From positions 930,001-994,000 of the forward strand of contig NZ_BAABFP010000002.1 in the NCBI RefSeq assembly GCF_039541115.1: 64,000 bases of DNA. Reading direction: 5' to 3'. How positions within the stretch are numbered: the first letter of the stretch is position 1; each line of letters begins with the position of its first letter. Below the pieces are notes generated by a model. The model searched no databases. It saw only the letters and a list, made by a program, of their open reading frames with translations, and was not told the origin of the DNA. The translations under genes and the position numbers were made by a program. The stretch is from Angustibacter luteus (GTDB lineage Bacteria > Actinomycetota > Actinomycetes > Actinomycetales > Angustibacteraceae). Below, piece after piece: positions 1 through 8,218 of the stretch.

Positions 1-42
1 CGCCAGCCGACGGCGGAACGGGTGGATGTGCACGGCGATCAT
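1..42 (-). CDS. First 14 codons of a probable secreted protein (runs off the left edge)
   Basis: An ATG at 40-42 on the minus strand opens a frame reading MIAVHIHPFRRRLA up to the window edge. A GGGAG ribosome-binding site lies about 8 bases upstream. The run of arginines followed by the first small or hydrophobic residues looks like the n-region of a signal peptide, so the product may be exported. The CTGCAAG-type box about 100 bases upstream suggests a sugar-regulated gene, such as a glycoside hydrolase or a sugar-binding lipoprotein. That is inference; the product itself cannot be seen. Confidence 0.35.
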   Translation of the reverse strand, partial: MIAVHIHPFRRRLA

Positions 43-137
43 GGGGGCGCTCCCAACCGGGGCGGACGTCGGTGTCCGCGGTGTCCGTTTGGTGCGTGAC
101 AGTAGTCCGGTTTGCCGTCCCGATGGAAGATCTAGCC

Positions 138-161
138 GAAACTTTCTGCAAGATCTTTCAG
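138..161. promoter_or_regulatory. LacI-family-like operator (CTGCAAG/CTTTCAG palindrome)
   Basis: Positions 146-161 read CTGCAAG-AT-CTTTCAG, a 7-base inverted repeat with one mismatch, preceded at 138-146 by GAAACTTTC. CTTGCAG-type boxes are known operators of LacI-family maltose/amylase regulators (MalR type) in actinobacteria. It lies between the gene leaving the left edge and the end of the membrane-protein gene at 170. It most plausibly controls the left-edge gene. The regulator itself is not in the window. Confidence 0.4.
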
Positions 162-169
162 TGCCAGCG

Positions 170-739
170 TCAGAGGGGCGGCCAGGACGGATCGTTCGGC
201 CGCGGCGGCTTCGGGCCGGGCTCGAGCTGGCGCTCCTGGTGGCTCATCGGCTCGGGCCGCAGGTGCATCGACGTGCGCGGACGGGTCAGCAGCAGCACCA
301 GCGTGGTGCACGCCAGGCCCAGCATCGAGCTGGCCACGACGTACCACCAGGGAACCGGGTAGGCCAGCGGCGCCAAGACATCCAGGGTGACCGCCACCGC
401 GACCACGACCCCGAAGATCCGGCACTCGCTGGACCGGTGCAGCACGCCCAGCACGAGGAGCACCAGGATCAGGACGAGGCCCAGGTCGAGCAGCGCGCTC
501 CACTGCGCCGGCGCCCGCAGCGCCGACTCCGTCCACCCGGCGTCCGAGTGCATGTCCAGGTGGTGCGCGTGCCCGTAGGTGCGCAGGAACTCCGGCCACT
601 CCCCCAGCACCATCCAGGCGCGCAGCCCGGCCAGGGCCGTCAGCGACACCAGGAGGGCGCAGGCAGCCCGCACGCCATCGGGCGCGGATCCCCAGTCTCC
701 GCGCTCCGAGGGCACCTCGAGGTCCCGGACGTCGAACAC
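170..739 (-). CDS. Hypothetical multi-pass membrane protein, paralogue of its upstream neighbour
   Basis: I do not recognise a named family. The protein (about 189 residues from the proposed GTG) has four hydrophobic segments, a Pro-Val-Pro-Trp-Trp-Tyr motif before the last one and a charged, proline-rich C-terminus. The 166-residue protein encoded at 909-1409 has the same layout and an equivalent Pro-Ser-Pro-Trp-Trp-Tyr motif, so the two look like diverged duplicates. I chose the GTG at 739 because GGAGG precedes it by four bases. The frame stays open to 865, but that extra N-terminus is low-complexity and unlike the paralogue. It is likely in one transcription unit with the ABC-F gene upstream. 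Confidence 0.6.
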   Translation of the reverse strand: MFDVRDLEVPSERGDWGSAPDGVRAACALLVSLTALAGLRAWMVLGEWPEFLRTYGHAHHLDMHSDAGWTESALRAPAQWSALLDLGLVLILVLLVLGVLHRSSECRIFGVVVAVAVTLDVLAPLAYPVPWWYVVASSMLGLACTTLVLLLTRPRTSMHLRPEPMSHQERQLEPGPKPPRPNDPSWPPL

Positions 740-908
740 ACCGCCTCCAGCCCGTCGGCCGCGCACCGGTGCCGAGCTCGGCACCTGGTGCGGGCCGTCG
801 TCCCTTGGTGACCTTAGGCGCGGACGAGTCCACCAGTCAGCGCCCGTGACCCAACCCGCGCCCACTCGTGACCGAACGGAGACCCGGCGACCCGGCGACC
901 CGGCCCGA

Positions 909-1409
909 TCAGCCGGTCTCGTGCCGGCGGGCCCGTACCTCGGCGTCGTGCCGCTCCTGGTAGTCCTCGATCACCGGCGTCCGCCAGAGCAGCACGATGA
1001 CGATCCCGGTCAGGGCCACCATCAGCACCGTGAGCGCGTAGTACCACCACGGCGACGGCACGGCGAGCGAGCCCAGGGTGTTCAGCCCGCCGGCCGCGGA
1101 CAGGATCAGCGCCAGGTTGCGCGCCCAGGGCGTCCCGGTGCCGATCCGCTTGATCAGCGGGAGCAGCAGCAAGCCGGCGCAGAGCAAGCTGAAGTTGGCC
1201 GAGTCGAAGTGCCCCGGCACCTCGCGCTTGGCCACCTCCAACCCGAGGAACGTGTTCGTGTCCAGGCCGGCGTAGTCCGCGTACGCCTGCACGAACGCCA
1301 TGCGCTGGGTGTGGCAGAGCACCACCCGCAGCACCCCGATGCCGATCACTGCCACCAGCAGCACCTTGGTCCACGCCGCCCGGGACAGACCGGCGAACGA
1401 CTCGGTCAT
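909..1409 (-). CDS. Hypothetical four-helix membrane protein coupled to an ABC-F ATPase
   Basis: A 166-residue protein of unknown function with four predicted membrane helices: near the N-terminus, around residue 70, around residue 95, and near 125-145 after a Pro-Ser-Pro-Trp-Trp-Tyr motif. The C-terminal tail is charged and cytoplasmic-looking. Its ATG overlaps the stop codon of the ABC-F gene as ATGA (1406-1409), so the two are translationally coupled. The protein is a paralogue of the one encoded at 170-739. The coupling hints at a shared function, but ABC-F proteins normally act on ribosomes and need no membrane partner, so no role is assigned. Confidence 0.7.
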   Translation of the reverse strand: MTESFAGLSRAAWTKVLLVAVIGIGVLRVVLCHTQRMAFVQAYADYAGLDTNTFLGLEVAKREVPGHFDSANFSLLCAGLLLLPLIKRIGTGTPWARNLALILSAAGGLNTLGSLAVPSPWWYYALTVLMVALTGIVIVLLWRTPVIEDYQERHDAEVRARRHETG

Positions 1410-3088
1410 CGCTGCCTCACCACCCTCGTCTCATCCCAGACCGGGTCCGTCGACTCGTACACGTCGCCGTCCGAGCCGAACACCAGGAACCGGTCGAAAC
1501 CCCTCGTGAACCACCGGTCGTGGGTCACGGCCAGGACCGTACCCTCGAACGCCGACAGTCCGTCCTCGAGCGCCTCGGCCGAGTGCAGGTCGAGGTTGTC
1601 GGTCGGCTCGTCGAGCAGCAGCAGCGTCGCGCCGCTCAGCTCGAGCAGCAGGATCTGGAACCGGGCCTGCTGGCCGCCGCTCAGCGACTCGAAGACCTGC
1701 TCGCCGGCCCGGGCCAGCTCGTAGCGGTCCAGCGTCTTGGCCGCCTGCTCGCGGGGCAGCCCGTCCCGGTGCTCGTCGCCCCGGTGCAGGATCTCCAGCA
1801 GGGTGCGCCCGACCAGCCGGGGGTGCTCGTGCGTCTGCGCGAACCACCCCGGCCGCACCCGCGCGCCGAGCCGGGCCCGACCCTGGTGCACCACCGGCGC
1901 GATGACCACGTCGTCCACCGGCTGGTGCTCGACGTCGGGGTCGCTGCCACCCGCGGCCAGCAGCCGCAGGAAGTGCGACTTGCCGGAGCCGTTCGACCCG
2001 AGCACCGCGACCCGTTCGCCGTACCAGACCTCCAGGTCGAACGGCTTCATCAGGCCGGTCAGCTCGAGCTGCTCGCAGATCACGGCGCGCTTGGCCGTGC
2101 GGCCCCCCTGCAGCCGCATCCGGACGTTCTGCCGCTGCGGCAGCTCCTCCGGCGGGCCGGCCTCCTCGAACTTCGCCAACCGGGTCTTGGCCGCCTGGTA
2201 CCGGCTGGCCAGCCCGTCGTTGTAGGCCGCCTTGACCTTGTACATCTGCACCAGGTCCTTGAGCTTCTGGTGCTCCTCGTCCCAGCGGCGGCGCAGCTCC
2301 TCGAGCTTGGCGAACCGGGCCGCCCGCGCTGCGTGGTACGTCGAGAACCGGCCGGGGTGCACCCACGCGGTGCTGCCCGCCGCGCCGGGCTCGAGCGTCG
2401 CGATCCGGCTGGCCGCGCGGTCCAGCAGCTCGCGGTCGTGGCTCACCAGCAGCACGGTCTTGGGGGTCTCGCGCAGCCGCTCCTCCAGCCAGCGCTTGCC
2501 CGGGACGTCGAGGTAGTTGTCCGGCTCGTCGAGCAGCAGGACCTCCTCCGGCCCACGCAGCAGCGCCTCGAGCACCAGCCGCTTCTGCTCGCCGCCGGAC
2601 AACGTGCGCACCTCGCGCCACTGGGCCTTCTCGTACGGGATGCCGATCGCGGCCACCGTGCAGACGTCCCAGAGCGTCTCGGCGTCGTACCCGCCGGCGT
2701 CCGCCCAGTCCGCGAGCGCCTGCGCGTACCGCATCTGGATCGGCTCGTCGTCCGACTCCATCATCAGCAGCTCGGCGTCGGCAAGCGCGTCGGCGGCCTC
2801 CCGGACCCGCACGGGGGCCACGGTGAGCAGCAGGTCGCGGACCGTCGAGGTGTCGCGCACCTGGCCGACGAACTGGCGCATGACGCCGAGGCCGCCGCTG
2901 CGGGTGACGGCCCCGCCGTGCGCGTCCAGGTCGCCGGCGATGATCCGCAGCAACGTGGTCTTGCCGGTGCCGTTGGGGCCGACCAGCGCGACCGTGGCAC
3001 CGTCCCCGACCCGGAACGAGACGTCGTCCAGCAACGGCCGGCCGTCCGGCAGGTGGTAGCTGATGGCATTCAGGTCGACGTGTCCCAC
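1406..3088 (-). CDS. ABC-F family ATPase (ribosome-acting, possible antibiotic-resistance type)
   Basis: A 560-residue protein with two ABC ATPase domains and no membrane segments, the layout of ABC-F translation factors and ribosome-protection proteins. Domain 1 has Walker A GPNGTGKT (37-44), signature LSGGEQKR (163-170) and Walker B ending in DEP near 188. Domain 2 has Walker A GSNGSGKS (364-371), signature LSGGQQAR (469-476) and a second DEP near 493. A charged helical linker (about 250-330) corresponds to the region that reaches the ribosomal P-site tRNA in this family. The start is a GTG. Housekeeping and resistance members cannot be separated by eye, so a drug specificity would be a guess. 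Confidence 0.85.
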   Translation of the reverse strand: MGHVDLNAISYHLPDGRPLLDDVSFRVGDGATVALVGPNGTGKTTLLRIIAGDLDAHGGAVTRSGGLGVMRQFVGQVRDTSTVRDLLLTVAPVRVREAADALADAELLMMESDDEPIQMRYAQALADWADAGGYDAETLWDVCTVAAIGIPYEKAQWREVRTLSGGEQKRLVLEALLRGPEEVLLLDEPDNYLDVPGKRWLEERLRETPKTVLLVSHDRELLDRAASRIATLEPGAAGSTAWVHPGRFSTYHAARAARFAKLEELRRRWDEEHQKLKDLVQMYKVKAAYNDGLASRYQAAKTRLAKFEEAGPPEELPQRQNVRMRLQGGRTAKRAVICEQLELTGLMKPFDLEVWYGERVAVLGSNGSGKSHFLRLLAAGGSDPDVEHQPVDDVVIAPVVHQGRARLGARVRPGWFAQTHEHPRLVGRTLLEILHRGDEHRDGLPREQAAKTLDRYELARAGEQVFESLSGGQQARFQILLLELSGATLLLLDEPTDNLDLHSAEALEDGLSAFEGTVLAVTHDRWFTRGFDRFLVFGSDGDVYESTDPVWDETRVVRQR

Positions 3089-3158
3089 GAGGGTCCAGTG
3101 TCCTCTGTCCGCCGGGGGTTAGGCACCTGCATTTCCGGGCGGAGGGGCGTCGGCCCGG

Positions 3159-3854
3159 CTACGGCGTGGCGTTCAGCAGCAGCCGGTACCCGGCGCCGGC
3201 CAGGGCGACCGCGAGCGCCACCGGGATCAGGACCAGGGTCACCAGCGCGGACGTGTCCTGGAACCAGTCCCACAGGTCGTGCCAGGCCGCCAACCAGGTG
3301 ATCAGGGCGACCAGGCCGCCGACCACCACGACCGACCCGATGGCCAGCCAGATCATCCCGCCCTGACGCCAGCGGTGCTGCACGACGGCCATTCCCATCA
3401 GCAGCGTTCCGAGCAGCAGGAACGGCGCCGCGTAGACCAGGAGCTGGAGCACCGGGTCGTCCTGGCGCAGCCCCGGCACGCGGAAGAAGTTCAGCTCCAC
3501 CCCGAAGCCGCCGGTGGCCGACTCCAGGTACCGCAGGATCGTCAGGGCGGCCGCGAACAGCCCGGCCTGCAGGGCCAGCAGGGCGCCGGTGCCGGCCGCG
3601 AAGGCCTTGCGGGTGACGCCCATGCCGAGCGCGAACGGGAAGACCTGGCTCACTGCCTGGTAGGCCAGCCACGCCGCCACGAAGTAGAGCGAGGCGATCC
3701 CCCCGGTGCCGCTCTGCTGCCGGCTGCCGGGGTCGAGCAGCGCCTGGATCACCCAGTTGATGACGAACGAGGAGGCCAGCACGGCCCAGGGCCAGATGAC
3801 GGCGGAGCGCCAGGTGACCAGGTGCAGCCGGGCTGCGGTGACGGCGTGGCTCAT
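3159..3854 (-). CDS. ABC transporter permease-type membrane protein of a GntR/ABC operon
   Basis: A 231-residue membrane protein with about six hydrophobic helices, beginning near residue 20 and ending near 225. It has no recognisable enzyme motif. Its ATG overlaps the stop of the ATPase gene (ATGA, 3851-3854), and the operon starts with a short GntR regulator. This is the layout of YtrA/YtrB-type operons in Gram-positive bacteria, where the third gene is the membrane component. The substrate is unknown; such systems usually respond to cell-envelope stress. The next gene, encoding the ABC-F protein, starts about 70 bases downstream and may be co-transcribed. Confidence 0.7.
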   Translation of the reverse strand: MSHAVTAARLHLVTWRSAVIWPWAVLASSFVINWVIQALLDPGSRQQSGTGGIASLYFVAAWLAYQAVSQVFPFALGMGVTRKAFAAGTGALLALQAGLFAAALTILRYLESATGGFGVELNFFRVPGLRQDDPVLQLLVYAAPFLLLGTLLMGMAVVQHRWRQGGMIWLAIGSVVVVGGLVALITWLAAWHDLWDWFQDTSALVTLVLIPVALAVALAGAGYRLLLNATP

Positions 3855-4792
3855 CGGGAGACCTCCTGCTCGTGGTGGGCGGACGGCGTCAGCTCGCTGC
3901 CGGCGGGCTTGGCGCAGCCGCCGGCCTGGGTCGTGCGGATGACGAGCTGCTGCAAGGACAGCGGCTCGACGGTCAGGCCCGCTGTGCGCGCCTGCGTCCG
4001 GACGTCGTCCGCGGCCCGGGTGCGGACCGTGACCCGGGCGAGACCGGCCATCTGCTCGCAGTGCAGCACCCGGCGTCCGTTGACGACCTCGGCGACCACG
4101 GCGGACGGCCCGCTGATGACGACCGCCCCGGCGCGCAGCTCGTCGGCGTCCGCGTCGACCAGCACCTGGCCGTGGTCGACCAGCACGACGTGCTCGAGCA
4201 GGTCGGCCACCTCGTCGATCAGGTGGGTGGACAGCACCACGGTGCGCGGGTGCTCGGCGAAGTCGCCCAGCAGCCGGTCGTAGAAGAGCTGGCGGGCCAC
4301 CGCGTCCAGCCCGAGGTAGGGCTCGTCGAACAGGGTCAGCTCGGCCCGCGAGGCCAGTCCGACGACCACCCCCAGCGCCGAGCGCATCCCGCGGGAGAGC
4401 TTGCGGACCCGGCGTCCGAGCGGGAGGTCGTACTCGGCGAGCAGGTGGCGGGCGAACGCCTCGTCCCAGCGCGGGTGCAGCAGCCGGGCCGCAGCAATCA
4501 CGTGGCAGACGCGGTACGCGTCCGGGTAGGTCTGCCCCTCGGCCACGAAGCAGGTGCGGGCCAGGACGTCCGGGTTCTCGTACGGGTCCTCGCCGAACAG
4601 CCGGACCTGACCCGACGTCGGCCGGTCCTGGCCGGTGAGCAGCTGCATGAGCGTGGTCTTCCCGGCGCCGTTGCGACCCAGCAGCCCGTGGATGCGTCCC
4701 GGCTCGAGGGCGAGGTCGACGTCCTGGACCGCTGTGACCTCGCGGTAGCGGCGGGTCAGGCCACTGGTCTGTACGACCGGCTGGGTGCTCAT
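3851..4792 (-). CDS. ABC transporter ATP-binding protein (YtrB-like)
   Basis: A 313-residue ATPase with Walker A GRNGAGKT (39-46), signature LSRGM (132-136) and Walker B ending FDEPYLGLD (155-163), followed by a switch histidine in STHLID. About 100 residues after the ATPase core form a C-terminal accessory domain common in exporters of this type. It should power the membrane protein encoded next. Its start overlaps the stop of the GntR gene (ATGA, 4789-4792), and its end overlaps the permease start, so all three proteins are probably made in step. Confidence 0.85.
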   Translation of the reverse strand: MSTQPVVQTSGLTRRYREVTAVQDVDLALEPGRIHGLLGRNGAGKTTLMQLLTGQDRPTSGQVRLFGEDPYENPDVLARTCFVAEGQTYPDAYRVCHVIAAARLLHPRWDEAFARHLLAEYDLPLGRRVRKLSRGMRSALGVVVGLASRAELTLFDEPYLGLDAVARQLFYDRLLGDFAEHPRTVVLSTHLIDEVADLLEHVVLVDHGQVLVDADADELRAGAVVISGPSAVVAEVVNGRRVLHCEQMAGLARVTVRTRAADDVRTQARTAGLTVEPLSLQQLVIRTTQAGGCAKPAGSELTPSAHHEQEVSR

Positions 4793-5154
4793 GAGCCCAC
4801 CACCGCGTCGTCCAGCAGGCTCTTGATCTCGTCCGGCCCCAGGCCGAGCCTGCGCGCCTCGGCGACCAGCGGGTCGACGTACTGGCGCGCGAAGTCCGCC
4901 CGCCGCCGCTGCCGCAGCAGGTCGCGCGCCCCTGCGCTGACGAACATGCCGATACCCCGTCTCTTGTAGAGGACCCCGTCGGCGACCAGGCGGTTGATGC
5001 CCTTGAGCGCCGTGGCGGGGTTGATGCGGTGAAAGGCGGCGAGCTCGTTCGTCGAGGGGACCTGGTCCTCCTCGGCGAGGCTGCCGTCGATGATCGCGGA
5101 CTCGATCTGCTCGGTGATCTGCACGAACAGCGGCCGGTCCTCGAACACCATCAC
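4789..5154 (-). CDS. GntR-family transcriptional regulator (YtrA type)
   Basis: A 121-residue repressor with an N-terminal winged helix-turn-helix (about 1-75) and only a short C-terminal tail, the size of the YtrA subfamily of GntR regulators. Family-typical positions are visible in PLFVQITEQI, QVPSTNELA and NPATALKGINRL. YtrA-type regulators normally repress their own ABC-transporter operon. That fits here: it is the first gene, and a 20-base palindrome lies over its promoter, 14 bases upstream of the start. The start codon is the first of two ATGs, preceded by AAGGAA. Confidence 0.85.
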   Translation of the reverse strand: MMVFEDRPLFVQITEQIESAIIDGSLAEEDQVPSTNELAAFHRINPATALKGINRLVADGVLYKRRGIGMFVSAGARDLLRQRRRADFARQYVDPLVAEARRLGLGPDEIKSLLDDAVVGS

Positions 5155-5167
5155 CGGTTCCTTGGTT

Positions 5168-5213
5168 GGTTACTCACGTAACTAACCATGCAACCACCCC
5201 GGCCCCCTGTCAA
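5168..5213 (-). promoter_or_regulatory. Promoter with overlapping GntR operator
   Basis: On the minus strand TTGACA (5208-5213) is followed after 17 bases by CATGGT (5185-5190), a plausible -35/-10 pair. The palindrome GGTTACTCACGTAACTAACC (5168-5187) covers the -10 and the expected start point. A bound repressor would block RNA polymerase, so autorepression by the first gene of the operon is the simplest reading. Binding has not been shown. Confidence 0.6.
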
Positions 5214-5220
5214 CCAGAAA

Positions 5221-5277
5221 GCGGGAAATCCGGGGTCATGTGCGCCGAATGAGCCCGGATAGCGGGACATCTGCGGG
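5221..5277. repeat. Dispersed palindromic repeat, copy 1
   Basis: This intergenic stretch shares GGGGTCATG and AGCGGGACATCT-like blocks with the reverse complement of 54356-54422, at roughly three quarters identity over about 50 bases. Each copy can fold back on itself. This copy begins right at the truA stop codon and precedes the GntR promoter. It may act as a terminator for truA. It looks like a small REP- or MITE-like element. Confidence 0.5.
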
Positions 5278-6129
5278 TTACGGGAGGGTGCGGACGGCGC
5301 GCGCCTGCTCCGCGCGGACGGCGAGCTCGTCGTCCGGCGGGTAGACGACCTCCTCCAGCGACAGGCCGTGGGGCGGCATCACCGCGACCGCCGCGTCCCG
5401 GGCGCCGGCGGCCAGCACCTGCGCGGGCCACTCGACCGGACGTCGTCCCTGGCCGACCGGCACCACGGCACCGACCAGGGACCGCACCATCGAGTGGCAG
5501 AACGCGTCGGCGACGACCCGGGCGGCCAGCGTCCCGTCGTCCTGGCGGCACCACGAGTACTCGAGCAGGGTGCGGACGGTGGTGGCGCCGTCGCGCCGCT
5601 TGCAGAACGCCGCGAAGTCCTGCAGGCCGAGCAGCAGCTGGGACGCGTCGTGCATGGCCTGCTCGTCCAGCGGCTCCTTCAGCACGACCGTGTCGACCCG
5701 GCGCAGCGGGTCCAGCCGCGCCGGCCCGTCGCAGATCCGGTAGCGGTACCGCCGGCGCATCGCCGCGAACCGCGCGTCGAAGCCGGGTGGGGCGACCTGC
5801 ACCGCCCGCACCACGACGTCCGACGGCAGGACGCCGGCCAGCCGGGTCACAGACGCCGCCTCGGGCGTGCGGTCGGACCGGCCGGGCAGGGCGGCCCACG
5901 CGTCGACGGCGACGTCCGCGTGCGCGACCTGGCCGCGTGCGTGCACCCCGGCGTCCGTGCGACCGGCCACCGTGAGCCGGACCGGCTGGTCCGCCCGCAG
6001 CACGGTGGTGAGCGCCCGGGACAGCTCGTCCTCGACCGTGCGCCGCCCGGGCTGGGCCGCCCACCCGGAGAAGTTGGTGCCGTCGTACGCGAGGTCGATC
6101 CGCAGGCGCACGGTCTCGGCCTCGCTCAT
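5278..6129 (-). CDS. truA: tRNA pseudouridine synthase A
   Basis: TruA converts uridines 38-40 in the tRNA anticodon stem-loop to pseudouridine. The 283-residue protein has the family's N-terminal RIDLAYDGTNFSGWA block and the catalytic aspartate in GRTDAGVHA (D59). It also has the later FxxxxDFAAFCK-like and RxxxRVVADAFCHSMVRS blocks. I start it at the ATG giving MSEAETVRL; the frame is open to 6213, but the extra residues are not conserved and run into the rplQ terminator. Its place after rplQ is the usual one in bacteria. Confidence 0.9.
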   Translation of the reverse strand: MSEAETVRLRIDLAYDGTNFSGWAAQPGRRTVEDELSRALTTVLRADQPVRLTVAGRTDAGVHARGQVAHADVAVDAWAALPGRSDRTPEAASVTRLAGVLPSDVVVRAVQVAPPGFDARFAAMRRRYRYRICDGPARLDPLRRVDTVVLKEPLDEQAMHDASQLLLGLQDFAAFCKRRDGATTVRTLLEYSWCRQDDGTLAARVVADAFCHSMVRSLVGAVVPVGQGRRPVEWPAQVLAAGARDAAVAVMPPHGLSLEEVVYPPDDELAVRAEQARAVRTLP

Positions 6130-6200
6130 GCCGGCAAGGCTATCCGCCGACCGCCACCACCCACCCTCGGTGGCGCAGGGCGCGGTCAGCGCGGGACGGC

Positions 6201-6236
6201 GAGAGCCCGCCACCCGAGGTCGGGTGACGGGCTCTC
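6201..6236 (-). terminator. Strong hairpin after rplQ
   Basis: GAGAGCCCG pairs with CGGGCTCTC and, inside it, CACCCGA pairs with TCGGGTG around a two-base loop. This gives a 16-pair stem with one internal mismatch between the rplQ stop and the truA start. There is no U-run, as is usual for G+C-rich actinobacterial terminators. Confidence 0.75.
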
Positions 6237-6255
6237 GTGCGAGCTCAGCGAGGGC

Positions 6256-7008
6256 TCAGGCGTCCTTGTCGGACTCCTCAGCGGTCTCGGCCTCAGCGGC
6301 CTCCTCGGCGTCGGGCATGGAGCCCGGGGCCTCGAAGCCAGCGGCCTCGGCGGCCTCCTGGGTGGCGAACCACACCTCGGCCTCGGTCTGCTCGAACCAC
6401 GGGGACTCTTCGGTGTGGTACTTCTTCGAGTCCTCGTTGCCCTTGATCGGGAAGCCTTCCGGCGCGGAGCCGTCGGCCAGCGGGGCGTGCGAGCCCTCGC
6501 CGTACGGCGCCTCGGTCGCCTCGGCCGCACCCTCGGTGGCCTCTGCCGCCGGAGCCGCCTTCTTCGCCGTGGACTTCTTGGCCGCCGACTTCTTGGCCGC
6601 CCGCTTCGTCGCGCCCTCGGCCTCCTTCACGGTGGCCTGCTTGGCGGACAGCGGCTCGCGGACGAGCTCGATGACGGCCATCGGCGCGTTGTCGCCCTTG
6701 CGCGGGGCGATCTTGGTGATGCGGGTGTAGCCACCCTGGCGGTCGGCCACGTCGGGCGCGATCTCGGTGAACAGGCGGTGCACGACGCTCTTGTCGCTGA
6801 TCACCGCGAGCACCCGGCGACGGGCGTGCAGGTCACCGCGCTTGGCGAAGGTCACCAGCCGCTCGGCGAGCGGACGCAGCCGCTTCGCCTTGGCCTGGGT
6901 GGTCGTGATGCGGTCGTGCTCGAAGAGCGCCTGGGCGAGGTTGGCCAGGATGAGCCGCTCGTGCGCCGGGCCGCCGCCGAGGCGCGGACCCTTCGTGGGC
7001 GTGGGCAT
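6256..7008 (-). CDS. rplQ: 50S ribosomal protein L17 with C-terminal extension
   Basis: L17 lies near the peptide exit tunnel of the large subunit. Residues 1-120 are the ordinary L17 fold ([34 protein letters not shown]). They are followed by a lysine/alanine-rich linker (about 130-155). Residues 167-227 form a second conserved block containing GFPIKGN, a YH pair and AEVWFAT, ending in AAGF. I recognise this block as the small domain often appended to actinobacterial proteins (called 'sunset' in some databases, from memory). The tail is acidic. At 250 residues the protein is about twice the length of E. coli L17. Confidence 0.93.
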   Translation of the reverse strand: MPTPTKGPRLGGGPAHERLILANLAQALFEHDRITTTQAKAKRLRPLAERLVTFAKRGDLHARRRVLAVISDKSVVHRLFTEIAPDVADRQGGYTRITKIAPRKGDNAPMAVIELVREPLSAKQATVKEAEGATKRAAKKSAAKKSTAKKAAPAAEATEGAAEATEAPYGEGSHAPLADGSAPEGFPIKGNEDSKKYHTEESPWFEQTEAEVWFATQEAAEAAGFEAPGSMPDAEEAAEAETAEESDKDA

Positions 7009-7067
7009 GGTGGTCGATCTCCTACCGGTCGGTCACGGGGTTCGGGTCAGGTCCGGATCAGTCCGGC

Positions 7068-8084
7068 TCAGTACTGCTCGTCCTCGGCGTAGGCCGCGTC
7101 GTCGTCCGCGCCGTACGCCTCGACAGCAGCGGCCGGGTCGAACCCGGGCGGGCTGTCCTTGAGCTGCAGCCCCATGCCGACGAGCTTGGCCTTGACCTCG
7201 TCGATCGACTTGGCGCCGAAGTTGCGGATGTCGAGCAGGTCCGCCTCGCTACGACCCACGAGCTCACCCACGGTGTGGATGCCCTCGCGCTTGAGGCAGT
7301 TGTAGGAGCGGACCGTGAGGTCGAGCTCCTCGATCGGCAGCGCGAGGTCCGCAGCCAGCGCGGCGTCCGTCGGCGACGGACCCATGTCGATGCCCTCGGC
7401 CTCGACGTTCAGCTCACGGGCCAGGCCGAACAGCTCGACCAGCGTCTTGCCGGCCGAGGCCATGGCGTCGCGGGGGGAGATGCTGGACTTGGTCTCGACG
7501 TCGACCACGAGGCGGTCGAAGTCGGTGCGCTGCTCGACGCGGGTGGCCTCGACCTTGTAGGTCACCTTGAGCACCGGCGAGTAGATCGAGTCGACCGGGA
7601 TGCGGCCGATCTCGGCGTCGCCGGACTTGTTCTGCGCGGCGGAGACGTAGCCGCGGCCACGCTCGACGGTGAGCTCCATCTCGAGCTTGCCCTTCGCGTT
7701 CAGCGTGGCGAAGTGCAGGTCCGGGTTGAGGATCTCGACGCCGGCCGGCGGGGCGATGTCAGCAGCGGTGACCGCGCCGGGGCCCTGCTTGCGCAGGTAC
7801 ATGACGACGGGCTCGTCGTGCTCGCTGGAGACGACCAGCGCCTTCACGTTGAGGATGAGCTCAGTGACGTCCTCCTTGATCCCAGGGATCGTGGAGAACT
7901 CGTGCAGCACGCCGTCGATGCGGATGCTCGTCACGGCCGCGCCCGGGATGGACGACAGCAGCGTGCGACGGAGGGAGTTGCCGAGGGTGTAGCCGAAACC
8001 GGGCTCCAGCGGCTCGATGACGAACCGCGAGCGGGCGTCGTCGACGCTGTCCTCGGTGAGCTGGGGACGCTGTGCGATCAGCAC
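7068..8084 (-). CDS. rpoA: DNA-directed RNA polymerase subunit alpha
   Basis: The alpha subunit dimerises to nucleate RNA polymerase assembly and contacts upstream promoter DNA and activators. The 338-residue protein has the N-terminal assembly domain ([20 protein letters not shown] near the start), a flexible linker near 235, and the C-terminal DNA-binding domain ([17 protein letters not shown] through [14 protein letters not shown]). I use the GTG giving (M)LIAQRP, which has a GGAAGG site upstream; an open stretch to 8123 is unconserved. The acidic tail is usual in actinobacteria. Confidence 0.95.
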   Translation of the reverse strand: MLIAQRPQLTEDSVDDARSRFVIEPLEPGFGYTLGNSLRRTLLSSIPGAAVTSIRIDGVLHEFSTIPGIKEDVTELILNVKALVVSSEHDEPVVMYLRKQGPGAVTAADIAPPAGVEILNPDLHFATLNAKGKLEMELTVERGRGYVSAAQNKSGDAEIGRIPVDSIYSPVLKVTYKVEATRVEQRTDFDRLVVDVETKSSISPRDAMASAGKTLVELFGLARELNVEAEGIDMGPSPTDAALAADLALPIEELDLTVRSYNCLKREGIHTVGELVGRSEADLLDIRNFGAKSIDEVKAKLVGMGLQLKDSPPGFDPAAAVEAYGADDDAAYAEDEQY

Positions 8085-8168
8085 TGGTGTTCTTCCTTCC
8101 CACGGGTGTCCGCCATATGACACCTCGCGAATCCCCGCACGGACTCTGTCCGCCGTGCCGGGTGTGCC

Positions 8169-8209
8169 GGACGCCGGTCCGCGCCGCAGGTGCGCGCGGA
8201 CCGACGTCC
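8169..8209 (-). other. Stable hairpin between rpsD and rpoA
   Basis: CGGTCCGCGC (8175-8184) pairs perfectly with GCGCGGACCG (8194-8203), and GGAC/GTCC extends the stem outside it. It lies just after the rpsD stop and before the rpoA leader. It could be a partial terminator or an RNA-processing site that sets the rpoA-to-ribosomal-protein ratio; which one cannot be told from sequence. Confidence 0.5.
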
Positions 8210-8218
8210 GTCAGTGGT

